From contig JNDT01002262.1 in assembly GCA_000697055.1 (NCBI GenBank), positions 1 through 64,000 on the forward strand: 64,000 nucleotides of DNA, read 5' to 3'. The first letter of the stretch is position 1. The number at the start of each line of letters is the position of its first letter. This DNA comes from Saksenaea vasiformis B4078 (taxonomy: Eukaryota; Mucoromycota; Mucoromycetes; Mucorales; Saksenaeaceae). The notes under the pieces are model-generated. The model was not told the origin of the DNA and ran no database searches. It saw nothing but the letters and a program-made list of their open reading frames with translations. Positions 10,907 to 23,821 of the stretch are shown piece by piece. The position numbers were made by a program, and so were the translations under genes.

Positions 10907-11998
10907 TTATGCTTTCGTTTTCTTGTCCTTTTTGTCCTTCTTTTTATCCTTCTTTTCCTTCTTCTCCTTCTTCTCCTTCTTTTGCTTTTTCTCTTTCTTT
11001 TCCTTTTTGTCTTTCTTCTCTTTTTTCTCCTTCTTTTCTTTCTTGTCTTTTTTCTCTTTCTTTTCCTTCTTCCGCTTTTTCAATTCTCCTTGATCCTCTT
11101 CCGAATCGTCTCGCTTTCGCTTCTTATCCGACTCGTTATCCTCATCGGCGTGCTTCAGGTACTCTTTCATGACACGGGCGTATTTTCCTTTCTGCTCAAC
11201 CAATCCTCTTCCTCCTTTTCGTGCTGTACGGCCTTCACATGCGGCAAACAATTCAGCATCCGTCACTTTGATCGAGTAGTCTTTCAGTTCATCATCTTCA
11301 GAATCAGATGTTTCAGAAGTCGCAGCCGAGGTAGTTGCTGGTGATGAAGCACTGGAACTGCGTTATGTTTGACATCAGCTAAAAAGCAAAAATCATAGGA
11401 ATATAATACGACTTACATATCGACGGGTCCAGAAGAGCTTTTGACAAATGCACTGTACAACATGGTGTTTGCAATACGTTTCGACATGTTCGTCTGAACC
11501 TCTTCAACACTCTCCATCATATTCCGTTCCTCTGCCATAGCAGCCATCGTACTAGGAGCCTCCGATTCGACATGTTTTCCAACTGGTCGATGTGTACTGA
11601 TGATACCCGTCTTTGAACGTCGATTCTTTGATTTCGTCTTCGTTGCGATCTTGATCTACTATGGTCGTTAGCGCTGTTTTGACAACCACATCCCATCCGT
11701 ACCTCGCCCTTGTCATCGTCTTTCTCAACGACAACAGCGTTCGCACTTTTGTTATATAAATGGTCCCACCATGCAAACTCCCATTGATCCTGGTTGACAC
11801 CTAGGCCTTTCTTATCGTTCTTTATGGTCACCGCAATGTGTTTGGTATTGCCATCTTTGTTTTTGCCCAGGCCATCGCCTCTATTCAAAGATTATCAACA
11901 TCATGCATCCCACACTTGTATTTGTCATACTTTGACCAACCGAATTTCTCAAGTTGTGAATGAGCAAACGACCCCTTCCAGTTTTCAATATGAGACAT
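10907..11998 (-). CDS. GPATCH4: GPATCH4-like nucleolar G-patch protein
   Basis: Exons on the minus strand: 11998-11931, 11880-11703, 11655-11417 and 11357-10907, giving 311 residues with all phases consistent. The G-patch is assembled across intron 1: FGWSK + GDGLGKNKDG, followed by NTKHIAVTIKNDKKGLG and the WWDHLYNKSANAVVVE block that is characteristic of GPATCH4 (WWNELFNKTAANLVVE in animals). Exon 3 gives YSAFVKSSSGPVD, and exon 4 gives DAELFAACEGRTARKG, matching the conserved ELxxACxGRTAxKG segment. The C-terminus from about residue 245 is almost pure lysine/glutamate (KKEKKDKK), typical of nucleolar proteins that act with DEAH helicases in rRNA modification. That role is inferred from the family. 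It is divergent from POL1, with a 676-base shared upstream region. Confidence 0.85.
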
Positions 11999-12569
11999 GC
12001 GAGACAAGTGAAAAAAGAATGCTGTGACGGAGTTCGTCGCTTTTTGCAAGCGGCGGTGGCTTAGCTTCGATTGATGCAGTTGCACCACTCAGGGTTGACC
12101 CTTTTTTTCTCGTTTCTTTTTGTCAAATAATGCGTCCTTACAACAGATCAACGTTACTAGAAAAATAAACTGCCATGTAACACACTATTTAATACGGGAT
12201 TGAGAGATCAATTATAATGCAAAATCGTATATGGGTTTTCCTAGCATTGATTGTTACAGGTCTCTCGATGTAGTTGTGTAATACCAAGGCCCAGGACTAG
12301 TACTCTACCTCAGGCACCAGCCAAACTTTGGTTGCTTGCAGAAATCAGAAGCAGACTAATGTACCATTTGATAATGAAGGTTCTATGAGAACTGTTTGGT
12401 TGCTGTGGTGTTTTCCCCTATGCAACATGTAAACCACAGTTAGATGGCATCGCTCTCTCATTTGAGCAATATTATCTCGTATAACAATCAATTTGAAAGC
12501 GGAAAAAAAAAATCCTTTTTATGAACAGAGGATATATTGCCAAACTGGGTGATGAGATTTCAGGGCACA

Positions 12570-12601
12570 ACGCGTAACGCGTCAAAATTTGGCGCACGCG
12601 T
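12570..12601. promoter_or_regulatory. Three MCB boxes and an E2F-type site upstream of POL1
   Basis: ACGCGT occurs three times within 32 bases (12570-12575, 12577-12582, 12596-12601). TTTGGCGC (12588-12595), a match to the E2F consensus TTTSSCGC, lies between the second and third. The cluster ends 73 bases before the POL1 start codon. ACGCGT is the MluI cell-cycle box bound by MBF in yeasts, where POL1 is a classic G1/S target. Confidence 0.8.
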
Positions 12602-12674
12602 TTCCGGTCACGCCGAGGAGAGGGCCAGTTTCCCTCTCGACAGCATCGGTCAAATTTTTTTTTTGTAACGTACC

Positions 12675-15600
12675 ATGTCATCGCGCTTGAATGCATCGAC
12701 TGGAAGTCGATCGCGTCCTCAGAGTACATCCAGCAAGGCTGACCGATTTAAGCTTTTAAGAGAAGCGAGAAGGAACAGAACGAGAGCCGATCTTTACGAA
12801 GTACGTCCGTACCTTTCGCAGTGTGTTTGTCTCACTCGTTATTCGTAGGAAGAGAATCAGGATATTTACAAAGAAATCGATGAAGAGGATTACCACGCTA
12901 TTAACGACGACGAAAACTTTGTTGAAGACGATGACAACGCAGGTTACATTGACAATGGCTATAATGACGATCAAATGTTTTCCGATGAATATGAAGAACA
13001 AGATGTTGGGCGTGGTACTGCCAGTTCATTTCGCCCCGTTTTCATATTCATTTATCTTGGATTGTAGGTAAACGAAAGCGAAAAGATAAAAAGTCGAAAC
13101 TAGCGAAGCCCGACAAATCAATCAATCAGTTCTTTCAAAAGTCTGCAACCGAACGAAAACCGAACCCTCCAGCTGTAAGCAAATCATTCAAGGCATCCTA
13201 TAATCTAATTTGTTTACAGCCTGCAAAAACAGTCCAAGACGACGATTTTATGGCCGATCTGTTGTCGAACCTTGAAAGTGAAGCATCAGGAATGAAGATG
13301 TCGAAACCCAAAAAAACATTTCAGGAACGACCACCCCCTGTTCGTTACACAGCGCCCAAGATCAAAAGTCCTATTATTCCCGAAGAGCTATTGGATGACA
13401 TGATAATGGACGAACTGGAAGTGGCAGACGTTGCGGAAGTAGATAAGAATACAAAGATGGAGGAAGAATCAACAAACAATGTGGAAGAGAAATCGGAGCA
13501 TGAGGCCCCAGGCACGAAGACCCTTGACGTTGAACCAAAACTCGCAATTCCTAAGAAAGAGAAGAGTACTTACGCAAAGACGGAAGAGATGACCGCAGAT
13601 GATGTAGAGGAAAGCTGGAAAGATATCTTGAAAGACGATCTGAAAAATAATACCATGATGGAAGACGAACGGAAGCCTGTTTCTTCAGGCGATCAGCAAT
13701 CAGCAGATGTTCTTGAATCGGATGGGAGTGTACGTCTGTGGTGGTACGATATGTATGAACGCCGAGAAAAAGGTTATGTTTACATTTTCGGCAAAGTAAG
13801 CAACAGTACCATTGCATGAATTTGTATTCATTTGATTTGGATAGGTGTTCAACAAGACGTTGAATCGTTACGTCAGTTGTTCTGTTGTAGTCAAGAATAT
13901 CGAACGTAATCTATTTGTTCTTCCTCGAACCTATCGACTCGATGGTAAGCAGGCCACTACTCGCTGTATCTAGTTCTCACTTTATGAAAGATAGTCGAAA
14001 TCCAACGGAAGAGGAAGTAGAGATCGGTGATGTCTACTCCGAGTTCTCTGATCTTTGTTCACGGCACGGCGTCCGTAAATGGGCTTCTAAAAGCACCAAG
14101 CGAAAATACGCGTTTGAGATTGCAGATGTTCCTTCAGAAGCAGAGTACCTTAAAGTTGTATACGATTATGAACGTAAGCTCTCACGTTTTGCCGAACCAA
14201 AAATGAACACGTTACGGTAGAACCTCCTTTACCATCGGAAGTCTCGGGTGCAACGTTCAGTCACGTCTTTGGTACCAATACGGGTCCTCTTGAGCATTTC
14301 CTAGTCAAGCGAAATATCATGGGTCCATGCTGGCTGGAAATCACCAATGCCAAAGTCAACAATACAAATGTAAGCTTTACATAAGTATTTCTATTTGACG
14401 ATTGACACAATTGAAGGAGACATGGTGTAAGGTACAGCTGTCACTCGAGGATCCAAAAATGTGCAACCCACTTCGTAACGCTCCTGCGGACATTCCTCCT
14501 CTCGTCGTCATGTCTCTCAGTCTACGAACAGTGATGAATCGTGAGAAGAATACCAATGAAATTGTTGCTGCTAGTGCTATGGTGTGTCAGCAAGGTAATT
14601 CATTCGTATTTATGATCCATGTCGATGAACATCGTCTATGATTAGTCCAAATCGACGAGCCGACGCCTGTCGAAGAACAAATGAAAATGCGATTTACAGT
14701 TGTCCGTCAACTGGCCAAGGTCCCATATCCTGCTGGATTCAACGATCAAGTGGCAACAGAGAGACAGAAGAATGGATTTACTATCCAGGTGGAACGTACA
14801 GAAACTTCTTTGCTCAATTTTCTGCTTGGTAAGTCTACTATCGCTCATGCCATTTTTCGGCTAAAAGTATGAAAGCGAAAATCCACACCTGTGATCCCGA
14901 TGTGATCGTTGGACACAATTTTGCCGGTTTTGATCTGGACGTGCTACTTCATCGGATGAAAGCGTTGAATACGCAAAATTGGCATCGCTTGGGAAGATTA
15001 AAACGAAAGAAGTGAGTGTGCCTGTACGGATGATATTTTATTAACCATTGTTCCAAGTTGGCCTAAACTCCAGGCGGGTGCTGGTGGTGCCGGTGATTCG
15101 ACCTATGAGGAAAAGATGATCATGAGTGGTCGTCTCGTGTGTGATACCTACCTTGCTGCAAAGGACCTTATCCGTAGTAAATCCTACCGTATGACAGATT
15201 TGGCAGAGTCCCAGCTGAAAATCAAGCGTGAAGATATTGATTTTGACAAGACAACTGCTGCCTACAACGAAGCCCACTCACTTGTGCATCTCGTGAAACA
15301 TTGCGCTTTTGATGCATTTTTAGCTATGGCACTGATGTTTAAACTTCAGATTTTGCCATTGACCCGACAGTTAACCAACTTAGCAGGCAATTTATGGTAG
15401 GCTCGCGGCTTAGTTAGCAGTCTACTGATGAGATTTTGGTTAGGTCGCGAACAATGACTGGTGCGAGAGCCGAGAGAAACGAATTCCTGCTACTGCATGA
15501 ATTCCACCGACAAAAATATATCTGTCCGGATAAGACATTTGGAGCAAAAAGTCGAACAGCAATGATTGAAGCAGTGGAGTTGGATCAAGATGAAGGTAAC

Positions 15601-17976
15601 ATTGAAGAAAAAAAATTGGTTCCTGACTTTTTTTTTGGCAGATGCTGAACAAACGCGTGTGAACAAGCGAGGCTCATCACGACGAAAACCTGCCTACGTT
15701 GGTGGTCTCGTGTTGGAACCCAAAAAGGGATTCTATGACAAATACGTTCTGTTACTGGATTTCAACAGTTTGTACCCATCTATCATTCAAGAATACAATA
15801 TCTGCTTTACAACGGTTGATCGACATAATCTTCCTTCAGATGACGGAGAAGTAGGCTAAATAATCATACGATTTTGCTTGTCTAACAGTCCTATTATCTA
15901 GGAGAATGGCGAGGAAAGATTACCGGACGTCCCGGATGAAACGAGGGACCAAGGTTTGCTGCCGCGACTTCTTAAGACATTGGTCGACCGTAGACGTCAG
16001 GTGAAGAACCTGATGAAGACACCTAACCTCAAGGAAGCACAACATATGCAGGTAAAATGGTTTTGTAAGAAGATTGTCTTGTGAATCTCACGATCGATGG
16101 TAGTATGATATCCGACAGAAGGCATTGAAGTTGACTGCGAACAGTATGTACGGTTGTCTTGGTTTTTCGCATTCACGGTTCCACGCCAAGCAGTTGGCTA
16201 TGTTGATTACACACAAAGGCCGTGAAATTCTGCAGAATACGGTGGAATTGGCTGGAAGCATGGATTTGAACGTTATTTATGGTGATACCGATTCAATTAT
16301 GGTGTACACAAATCAGGATGACATTAGCAAAGTGAAGGAAATGGGTGAACAACTGAAACGCCAAGTCAACGAACGATACAAACTGTTGGAGATCGACATT
16401 GATGGTTTCTTCAAGCATATGCTTCTGTTGAAGAAGAAGAAGTACGCAGCCCTTTTAATAGAAGAGACACCGAAAGGTTTGGTGGAAACTGTAGAAACAA
16501 AGGGTCTCGATTTGGTCCGAAGAGATTGGTGTGATCTTTCACACGATGTGTCTTTGTAAGTGACCAAGTGAAGCGACCGTTTCTCGACTTACCTGTGGGT
16601 TGCATAGACACGTCTTGAAGTGTATTCTGTCCGATAAGGATCGTGAAGCGGTAATCGATGAAATTCATACGTATTTGCAAACTGTCGGGGAGCAGATCCG
16701 CCACGGCAGCATGTCGCTTGAAAAATTCGTTATCAACAAGGTTTTTGTTTTTACTATTATCATTACTCTACAAGAAGAAGCTTACGTATGTATGTCCTTA
16801 TAGCAACTGACTAAAAAACCAGAAGAATATGCGGATGCAAAGAATCAACCTCACGTGCAAGTAGCCATCCGCATGAGAAAGGCTGGCCAAAACGTGCGAG
16901 CTGGCGACACGATTCCGTACGTGATCTGCCAAGTCGATCATATTCCAAATGGAGCAAAGACAGGATTTGCGGAAAAAGCATACCACCCAGACGATGTCAA
17001 ACGTGGCGATATGCAACTTGGTAAATTGATTGATCAAATAATGTGTGGTTTGATAGCTTATCATTCAACTTATGATAGACATTGAATGGTACCTGAATCA
17101 GCAAGTTCACCCTCCCGTAGCACGTCTCTGTTCACCGATGGACGGCACCGATGCTGCTAGGATAGCCGAATGTCTTGGTATGTCGATAAAAAGAAAGATC
17201 TATTGCTTATCGATGAATTAGGTTTGGATCCTAGCCGATACAGTGCCGGTCTACGTCTGAATTCTGACGAGCAAGATGAATTTGCAACACTTGAATCCCA
17301 GATCAGCGATGAGGAACGTTTTAGAGACGTTGAGCGTCTTACAGTGAAGTGCATCAAGTGCAATGATGACAATGTGATGGAGAACGTTGCGCGTAAAATC
17401 GATGACAGCCATGTTGAATGTGCTTTGGAATGCAAAGCATGTCACACAGTGATGCCTTGCCACAGCATCCGACTGCAGCTTGTGATGGCGATACGATCCT
17501 TTATTCGACGATACTATGAAGGCTGGTTGGTATGCGATGATCCTACCTGTGGACAGCGAACACGTATGATGTCTGTATTTGGTCGTCGATGTCTTAATGA
17601 AGGCTGTCACGGTGCGATGAAACGAGAGGTACATCTATTCACTGATCTTTTTTTTTTTTTTTGGAAAAAAAGCCCAACTCATCGCATGCGTTTAGTTTTC
17701 CGATAAAAAGCTGTACACACAACTTCTGTATTATACATACCTCTTCGATGTCGATAAAGCAAATGCAAAAGCATCAGGGACACCGCTTGCTGGTAAGCTA
17801 TTAGGCAATTGGGCGACACATGACTGACTTTTGCTATTGTAGTAAACGTTGCATCCTGTGGAAACATTTACTATAATGAATTTGCAGATCTCAAGAAGAC
17901 AGCGGAGCAGTATCTACAACGATCTGGTTATCGTCACGTAGATATCTCTAAACTCATGAGTGGCATCACTCAATAA
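12675..17976 (+). CDS. POL1: DNA polymerase alpha catalytic subunit
   Basis: Family B polymerase that extends primase RNA primers at origins and Okazaki fragments. I trace 21 exons (12675-12800, 12849-13014, 13068-13174, 13220-13795, 13845-13944, 13991-14173, 14221-14369, about 14417-14594, 14646-14828, 14876-15011, 15058-15396, 15444-15595, 15642-15850, 15902-16051, 16104-16555, 16608-16740, 16804-17020, 17079-17177, 17222-17628, 17696-17792, 17843-17976), giving 1430 residues, near the usual 1450. Visible landmarks: an acidic N-terminal domain ([13 protein letters not shown]); [14 protein letters not shown] of the exonuclease-like fold; motif [18 protein letters not shown]; motif [14 protein letters not shown]; motif [11 protein letters not shown]; and the C-terminal cysteine pairs CIKC...CKAC and CDDPTC...CLNEGC that bind zinc and the B subunit. 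The exon 8 acceptor could be three bases later. G1/S control is suggested by the MCB/E2F cluster upstream. Confidence 0.96.
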
Positions 17977-18705
17977 ACCCAGTGACCTTACAATTCTCTA
18001 TGCGAATTACAGGTTTTTCCCAAAATGAACGTCGCAAAAAAAAAAAAATTGTCGTTTAGCGAACTACAAAAATGGGAAATCGATTCGGGGTCAATACCAT
18101 GATTCATGTCTTCCTTTTTTTTTCGATACTTATCGACTTTGTCTAAACATCGCGAGCTTCTGTTGCTCCGATTATTTGATTTTCAATTTTTTTCGGAGAG
18201 AGCATGTGAAAGTGAGTTTATGGATGCCTCTCCAACGTTGGTCACAATTAAGCGTCCGTTAGACTTAGTCCTTTTCAATACGGTAGGCGATCATTGCCAT
18301 ACAACGCTGATATTGGACAGTATAATCATAAACAAGGAGCAACATAGCGCGCTTGTATATTCAGCCAGTGAAACTGAGGAGAAAAGATAAAAAAAAATTC
18401 ACCAACATATTTAGAACCAATACGTTCTCTTTCAAACAGTGAATATGGGGAGAAAAAAAAAGACAAACATGTTTGCGTAGACACAAAGAGATGGAGGATG
18501 GGGAGGGAGAAATTGCTATGTACAGCCTATACTACTATCGCTCAGCGATTTTTTTTTTTTTACTCATTGTTTCATTCTTTTCACATGTGTGACTGTTGCT
18601 GTTGCTGCTGTTCGCTTCATGGCTTTGGTTTTCGGCTTATCATAGATGTGACACTAAAAAGCATTCAAGGTTGGGTTAAGGATTTTTCGATCTGGGGGAG
18701 GGGGT
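17977..18705. other. Convergent intergenic region, no gene seen
   Basis: The 3' regions of POL1 (+) and the Rua1-type gene (-) face each other here. The DNA is A/T-tract rich (several T12-T13 runs). A 94-codon frame at 18106-18390 follows a T-run and shows no recognisable domain, so it is not called. Confidence 0.5.
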
Positions 18706-19739
18706 TTAACTTGCCTTATGAGCATGTCTGTACCACAGGACGCTGTTCTTTCGTTTAGCGTTGCAAATAGCGACGAACTGCCGACACTGGTGACAAAGAC
18801 CTTCAATGACATCGTGATCTGCTGCTCGTCGTTCCAATGGTTCGACAAACTGTCTACCAGATACGGAGGATATACCGTGATAGAACTGTTTATGGTACCA
18901 GTAGGCGCTGTTTTTTAACTGCAGCCATTTTCCTGGTTGACAGCTATCACAATAACCTTCCTTGAGTTGTCCTGTATAGCGAACCCATTTGGGAGTATAG
19001 ACATCACCGTCAAATCGTAATTTTTGACGTCGTGGTATGGCATTGGGATCTTTTTTAGCCGCTTCGAGATCGGCGTTGGTGATGATAGGATAATCTTCAC
19101 CCGTCGGAGAGCTATTGTTGCTGTTTCCGTCGTCGGAGTCATTGTCCAAAAGTTCCAATAGGAGTGGAGGTGAGGAGGAGGAGGACGACGATTTAGTTGA
19201 GGTAGTTTCTTGAAGATTCCGGCTATTTCGACGGCTACTTTGTTTCCAAGTTAGCTGGGGTGCATGGAACGATTGTGAGGATGAAGAAGAGAGAGGTGAA
19301 AAAATATTGGGTAATGACGTCCTATGATGTAGAAAACCTTCTGTAACAGTGGGGATTGTTCCATAAGGTTGTGGTAGAGTGGCGACAGAGTGGCGTCGAC
19401 CATAAAAATCTGAATGAAGAAGATATGTATTGGTAAACATATCTACTTATTCAAGTTAGTTTCATTTCCTTCATTTATTTTTTTTATCTTTTTTATAAAA
19501 AGATAAAAAAAAAAGGTTTTACCTTGGGTGTCGTATTGAATTGAATGATTATCCGGTGATGCCGAGGCGGTTCCCGAAGCTGTCTGCAGGGGGTGCATCA
19601 TGTCATTCAGTACCAATGGATCCCAAGGAGAAGGAGCGGATGGTACGGATAAAGACTGTTGAGAAAGGGAAGAGTCACAATGAAGATTATCACTTGTTCT
19701 TAACAATGTTAATATATCTTGTTGTGTAGAATGGTACAT
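18706..19739 (-). CDS. Rua1-type (DUF4451) zinc-binding regulator
   Basis: Two exons, 19739-19523 and 19442-18706, give 317 residues. The 81-base intron is read from a GTAAAA donor to a TAAGTAG acceptor. The N-terminal half is serine-rich and disordered (SSSSSSSPPLLLELLDNDSDD). The C-terminal 110 residues match the Rua1 C-terminal/DUF4451 domain: PRRQKLRFDGDVYTPKWVRY, then GYCDSCQPGKWLQLKNSAYW with YHKQFYHG (C-x2-C...H...H), then a second module GLCHQCRQFVAIC...WYRHAHK. Ustilago Rua1 is a transcription regulator of glycolipid synthesis. Here only a nuclear, DNA-binding role can be inferred. The upstream 5' region is long (about 930 bases to the F-box/WD40 gene) and contains repeated CCAAT motifs near 20309-20325. 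Confidence 0.8.
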
Positions 19740-20670
19740 GGTTTTTTATATCAAGGAGAGATTAAAGAGTGTGTTAAGAAAAAAGAAAGGGAAAAAAGGG
19801 AAAGGGAAAGAGGAAGAAGAAGTTACCGGGACGAATTGAATATATAAAGTCTGGACAAAAAAAAACGTAGTCCTTTTAACTCCCTTTTCCTTTCCGCAGA
19901 TGCAAGTGCACGGCTGTCAAATACCGAACCACTCTCTCTCCGTGTTCAATAACTTTTCGGCTGATCAGGCGGTAAAATACTCATTACCTACTACTACTAC
20001 TAATACGATTCCTACTATTAACTTGCACATGGTCCGCGCACAAAGAGAATGCAATGTAACCCACGCACTGTCCTTCTTCTTGTGTGACATTCGGTCCAAA
20101 TTTTGTTTTATGGTTAAGGCGTAAATGTCAATCTTTTTTTTTTCAACCTCCATTCCTTGTCTACGAAACATGGATAACCTTTTTTAAGGTGTAAAAAATA
20201 AAAAAAAAATAGGATAACTCCAGCTGCGGATCGTCAAATAAACAATAATAAATAGTCGATCAGCTAACTCTAATTTAACCACACACACTTTGCTTCTTTC
20301 AGCAAAATCCAATCCAATCCAATCATTGTAATTAGTAATAGTAGTAGTAGCAGTAAAGGAAGAAAAAACTTGTACAGAGAAAAGAAAAAAACCTAAGCAA
20401 TATACCGGGTATCTAAGCCATTCGAAAAATCCATGATCAACACACTTGCGTCTTGATTTGCACTAACAGAGTTGTGAATCATTCACTCATACATACCTAA
20501 TACTTTTTACCTTATAATTCTTGTTTGATCAAAATGCACATCAAATATCCAACTTGGATTCTCACTTTGGAAATGCAGTAAACATTCTCCCGTCCTAACG
20601 AAATTTATATACACACACATGAACCTTCTTTTTTGTTCGGCGATGTCGGAAGTTCAAATCATTCATTCAC
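19740..20670. promoter_or_regulatory. Long 5' region of the Rua1-type gene
   Basis: No gene seen. The region holds purine-rich tracts next to the start codon, simple repeats (TACTACTACTACTAATAC near 19988, AGTAGTAGTAG near 20338) and three spaced CCAAT pentamers (AATCCAATCCAATCCAATCA) near 20307-20326. Their function is unproven. Confidence 0.35.
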
Positions 20671-22141
20671 TTACTTCATATTCCAGACACGAATGCTCTC
20701 GTCATAACTGGCTGTCACGATTTGCTCCTCGTTAAAATGTAAAGTCCTCACAAGATCAGTATGACCTAAATAGATAGATAATAGCAAACTTTTTGCTTCA
20801 TTTATTTGTTCCTTCTTTTTTTTTCTTTCTTACCTTCACAGCTTCGTATACATTCACCCGTCTGACATCCGTCAACAAAAAAACATGTTTCCAGTTCAAC
20901 TTTATTAGACTCACCTCAGCATCCCATACTTTAATCATCTTGTCATTCGATCCACTAACAATACGTTTGCCATCGTACTGAACACACGCCAATCCACGTG
21001 AATGACCGAGAAAGCGTCGAAGACATGCTCCAGTAGTCACATCCCACATCTTAATCAGTGCATCGCCTGCAGCAGACACAATATGATCGCCTTTCATTTG
21101 AATCGCATTCACAGGACCTTGATGGGCTATAATAGTACGAATTAAGGCGCCTGAATGAACATCCCATATTCGAATCGTGGTATCTTTGGAACAGCTGACA
21201 ATGTAACGGTCGTCGAAACAGACTCCAAGAACACCCGCAATATGCCCCTAAGTTTTCAAAGTCAGATATAACGCATGAAATGGCAACCCTCAATCTCAAA
21301 CTTACAGTTAATCTTCGTATGGGCTCGTACGTCGACATACTCCAGACAATAAGGGTTGTATCCGAAGACCCAGTGATCATGATTTCGTTGTTATACTGTA
21401 AACATAAGACACTAGCATCGTGGCCGTAAAGGGTGCGTGTGCATTGGTATGTTTTCATATCCCAAAATTTAACCGTGCGATCTCTGCTTCCCGTCACTAT
21501 CTTTTCCCGATCAAATTGAAGACAGTACACACTATCTTCATGCCCAATAAGGTAATGCGGTGAAACCTCCCCTTGAGCCCATCGTCGTTGAAGCTCGTAT
21601 CTTTGCTTGAACAGATGATACCATTCTACGGGATGTCCGTCGATGCCATGAACCTTCCACCGCATCTCTGCATACAATCGCTTCCATACATCATTGATCT
21701 TATGAAAATGATACCAAGTTCTTGATACAGTAGACATCACTAAAAGTGTCGAGATATCCAGGAACGACACAACATAAGAGGCCAGCTCGTGAGGCAGACA
21801 ACTCAAGAAATCTGTTACACATTAAGCAAACCAATTCTACTCTAAGTGTTGCATTTACCTATTTTACGTTCTGCTTCGTCTAGTTCAGACGTTAAAGACA
21901 TTTTGCTGTAAAGGGATGCTACCGTATGGTTAGCTGAGACGGCTGGCGAGGTACTTTTTCTAAAGCGTTTGGAGGGCAAATAGTGACCAAACGAATGACT
22001 GCCAGAGACACCACTGTGCCCACGCCATGGAGTACTACTACGAGCAAGCGGGGATGCATCTGTCATGGTGACATCTCGAGATGCTGGTAAGGATATGGAC
22101 GCGTTACGACGATAGGTATCAGGGTTCCCGGATGCCGACAT
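20671..22141 (-). CDS. F-box/WD40 protein (Pof11/beta-TrCP-like)
   Basis: Substrate receptor of an SCF ubiquitin ligase. Exons: 22141-21859, 21811-21306, 21247-20915, 20861-20834 (28 bases) and 20765-20671, giving 414 residues with every junction in phase. The N-terminus is serine-rich. The F-box (about residues 95-140) reads DFLSCLPHELASYVVSFLD... and ends WKRLYAEMRWK. Seven WD repeats follow: HYLIGHEDSVYCLQFDREKI, GHDASVLCLQYNNEIMITGS, GHIAGVLGVCFDDRYIVSCS, AHQGPVNAIQMKGDHIVSAA, GHSRGLACVQYDGKRIVSGS and, across the two last small exons, GHTDLVRTLHFNEEQIVTAS ending VWNMK. The repeat wording is closest to what I remember of S. pombe Pof11-type proteins rather than Met30 or Cdc4; orthology is inference. 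Confidence 0.88.
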
Positions 22142-23725
22142 GAACGATCAAGGTGAAATGATGAAGAAGAAAAAGGAGGGTAACTGAGAAAATAGAAACA
22201 AGGAGGTCCGTCTTCCCAAAGAGACGAAGAAAAACATGGATGTGACTTACAGTAGGATAGTTTCGCATGCCTTCTCGTTCTCAGTATATGTGTAGCTAGC
22301 ACAGGGATCGATCAATGATTTCATTTGATTGGCTCAGACAAAATTGCTGGCAAGGACAGTGTGCCGCTGCTCTCCTGTCATCCTGCTTTTTTTTTTTTTT
22401 TTTTACCACAGGCGTATCCGGGAAAACCTTGCATTTCGTGTTCCATGATCCAGGCAGTCACCTGGACGGAGATTGACGCTGCATGGTTTGCACACACAAA
22501 AACAGGCGAACTTATTTATCGGATGTTGAACAACTCTAAATGATACGTAAGCTGGTAATAATAATAGGAATGGTTCTCGATGATTTGACTATTGCGCCCA
22601 AGTTATCGGAAGAGATAAGGGGTTTTTTAAAGTTGGTCAATTCTCATTTACCATGCAAGATCTCCATTTTTGACCGTTCAACCGTTGTCCTTGCAGTTAA
22701 CGATGAAATTAACACAGGCGGAACCATTGAATTCTGTTAAGCGGGTCGCACTGGATTTTTAGGAAGAATGTGCACTACTCGAGATCTGATTTTGCCTTTC
22801 TGACGATTGATATGATTTACTTACCACAGATTATACCACCGAATAAAATCCGAGGGAGAGAAACGTAGAGATGCGCACTTTCAGAGACTTGAGCTTACCG
22901 TGAAGATAAATATCTAGATCCTTGTTTACTTTCGAGTAAACAAAGGAACTATATTTGTAACGGCGATTTTCTTATTTGGAAGACCTTAACTTGGTGTGCG
23001 GCTTCTCCGCCATAGAAGAATGATTGCTTATAAACGTTTCTCAAGTGCTTTGAGGATCTGACGGCATTTTTGTATTCATGGTTATGACCGATCTGCCAAC
23101 AACTTGTATGAGAGAATAAAAGAAACGATGAAACCTTTATGTTTCTATTTTTCTTCCTTTCCCGCGGTCTTGTGTTTCCATTCATTTTATGCTGTCTTCT
23201 TGCATTTTTTTTTGTTGAGGATATATACACCCTGGAAGTGTACGTAGTGATGGAGATCATGAAAGTTGCCCAGAACGAAAGGCGTATTTGAGATGCGGAA
23301 CGATTCATTTTGGCTTTAGAAAAGAAAAAAGAAATTGATAAGCGTGGCGAGGGAACAAAAGAACACATTTTCATTCAGTGTTTTTGTGACAAAATGCGCG
23401 TGCTGTAAGTTTTCATATAATTGCATAGTTATATAGTGGATATCGTTAATTTCAAAAGATCAGCTCCTTGGGAAATATTGAAGCTTGAAACGTAACAAGA
23501 ATGCTGATAGAGACTCTACATATTCTAAGCTGTAAGCTGAAGCGCAGATCCAACATTGAAGAAGAATGAGAGTAGAAAAAACACTTATACTCTATCATCC
23601 ATCATGCGAAGGAGGATGAATTTGTGGACTTTTTCTTTCAGCTGTTATAGACTGTACCTGTTGTGCCCAAACAACTCAATGCTACACAACAGTTCCTAAT
23701 AAGTGTACCACACATCACTCCACTG
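22142..23725. other. Intergenic and accessory DNA, no firm gene
   Basis: Upstream region of the F-box/WD40 gene, then AT-rich DNA. Two adjacent plus-strand frames at 22325-22543 and 22540-22740 (66-72 codons) show no family I recognise. A 141-codon minus frame at 22949-23374 is basic and low in complexity. None has splice or homology support. Confidence 0.4.
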
Positions 23726-23821
23726 AATTCGGTTATCTAGAGGAGTTTTTTTTTTCACAAGAATAAGCAGTACACCGAGTCTCACGAACTTCACCGTTTT
23801 GACTTAGTAGATAACCGAATT
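23726..23821. repeat. Short inverted repeat, MITE-like
   Basis: AATTCGGTTATCTA at 23726-23739 is perfectly matched in inverted orientation by TAGATAACCGAATT at 23808-23821, with about 68 bases between. No clear target duplication could be seen, so transposition is only one explanation. Confidence 0.5.

Noticed and set aside
10860..11344. Long plus-strand frames rich in Phe/Leu/Ser (10860-11093, 10885-11172, 10982-11344)
   Set aside because: They are antisense to the lysine-rich tail of the GPATCH4-like gene; the polypyrimidine strand simply lacks stops.
12756..13001. 81-codon minus-strand hydrophobic frame
   Set aside because: Antisense to the acidic N-terminus of POL1.
17251..17634. 127-codon minus-strand frame
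   Set aside because: Antisense to the zinc-binding C-terminus of POL1.
18498..18758. 86-codon plus-strand frame with a CCCCCC stretch
   Set aside because: Caused by a TGCTGT repeat; no start context, domain or splice partner, and it overlaps the end of the Rua1-type gene.
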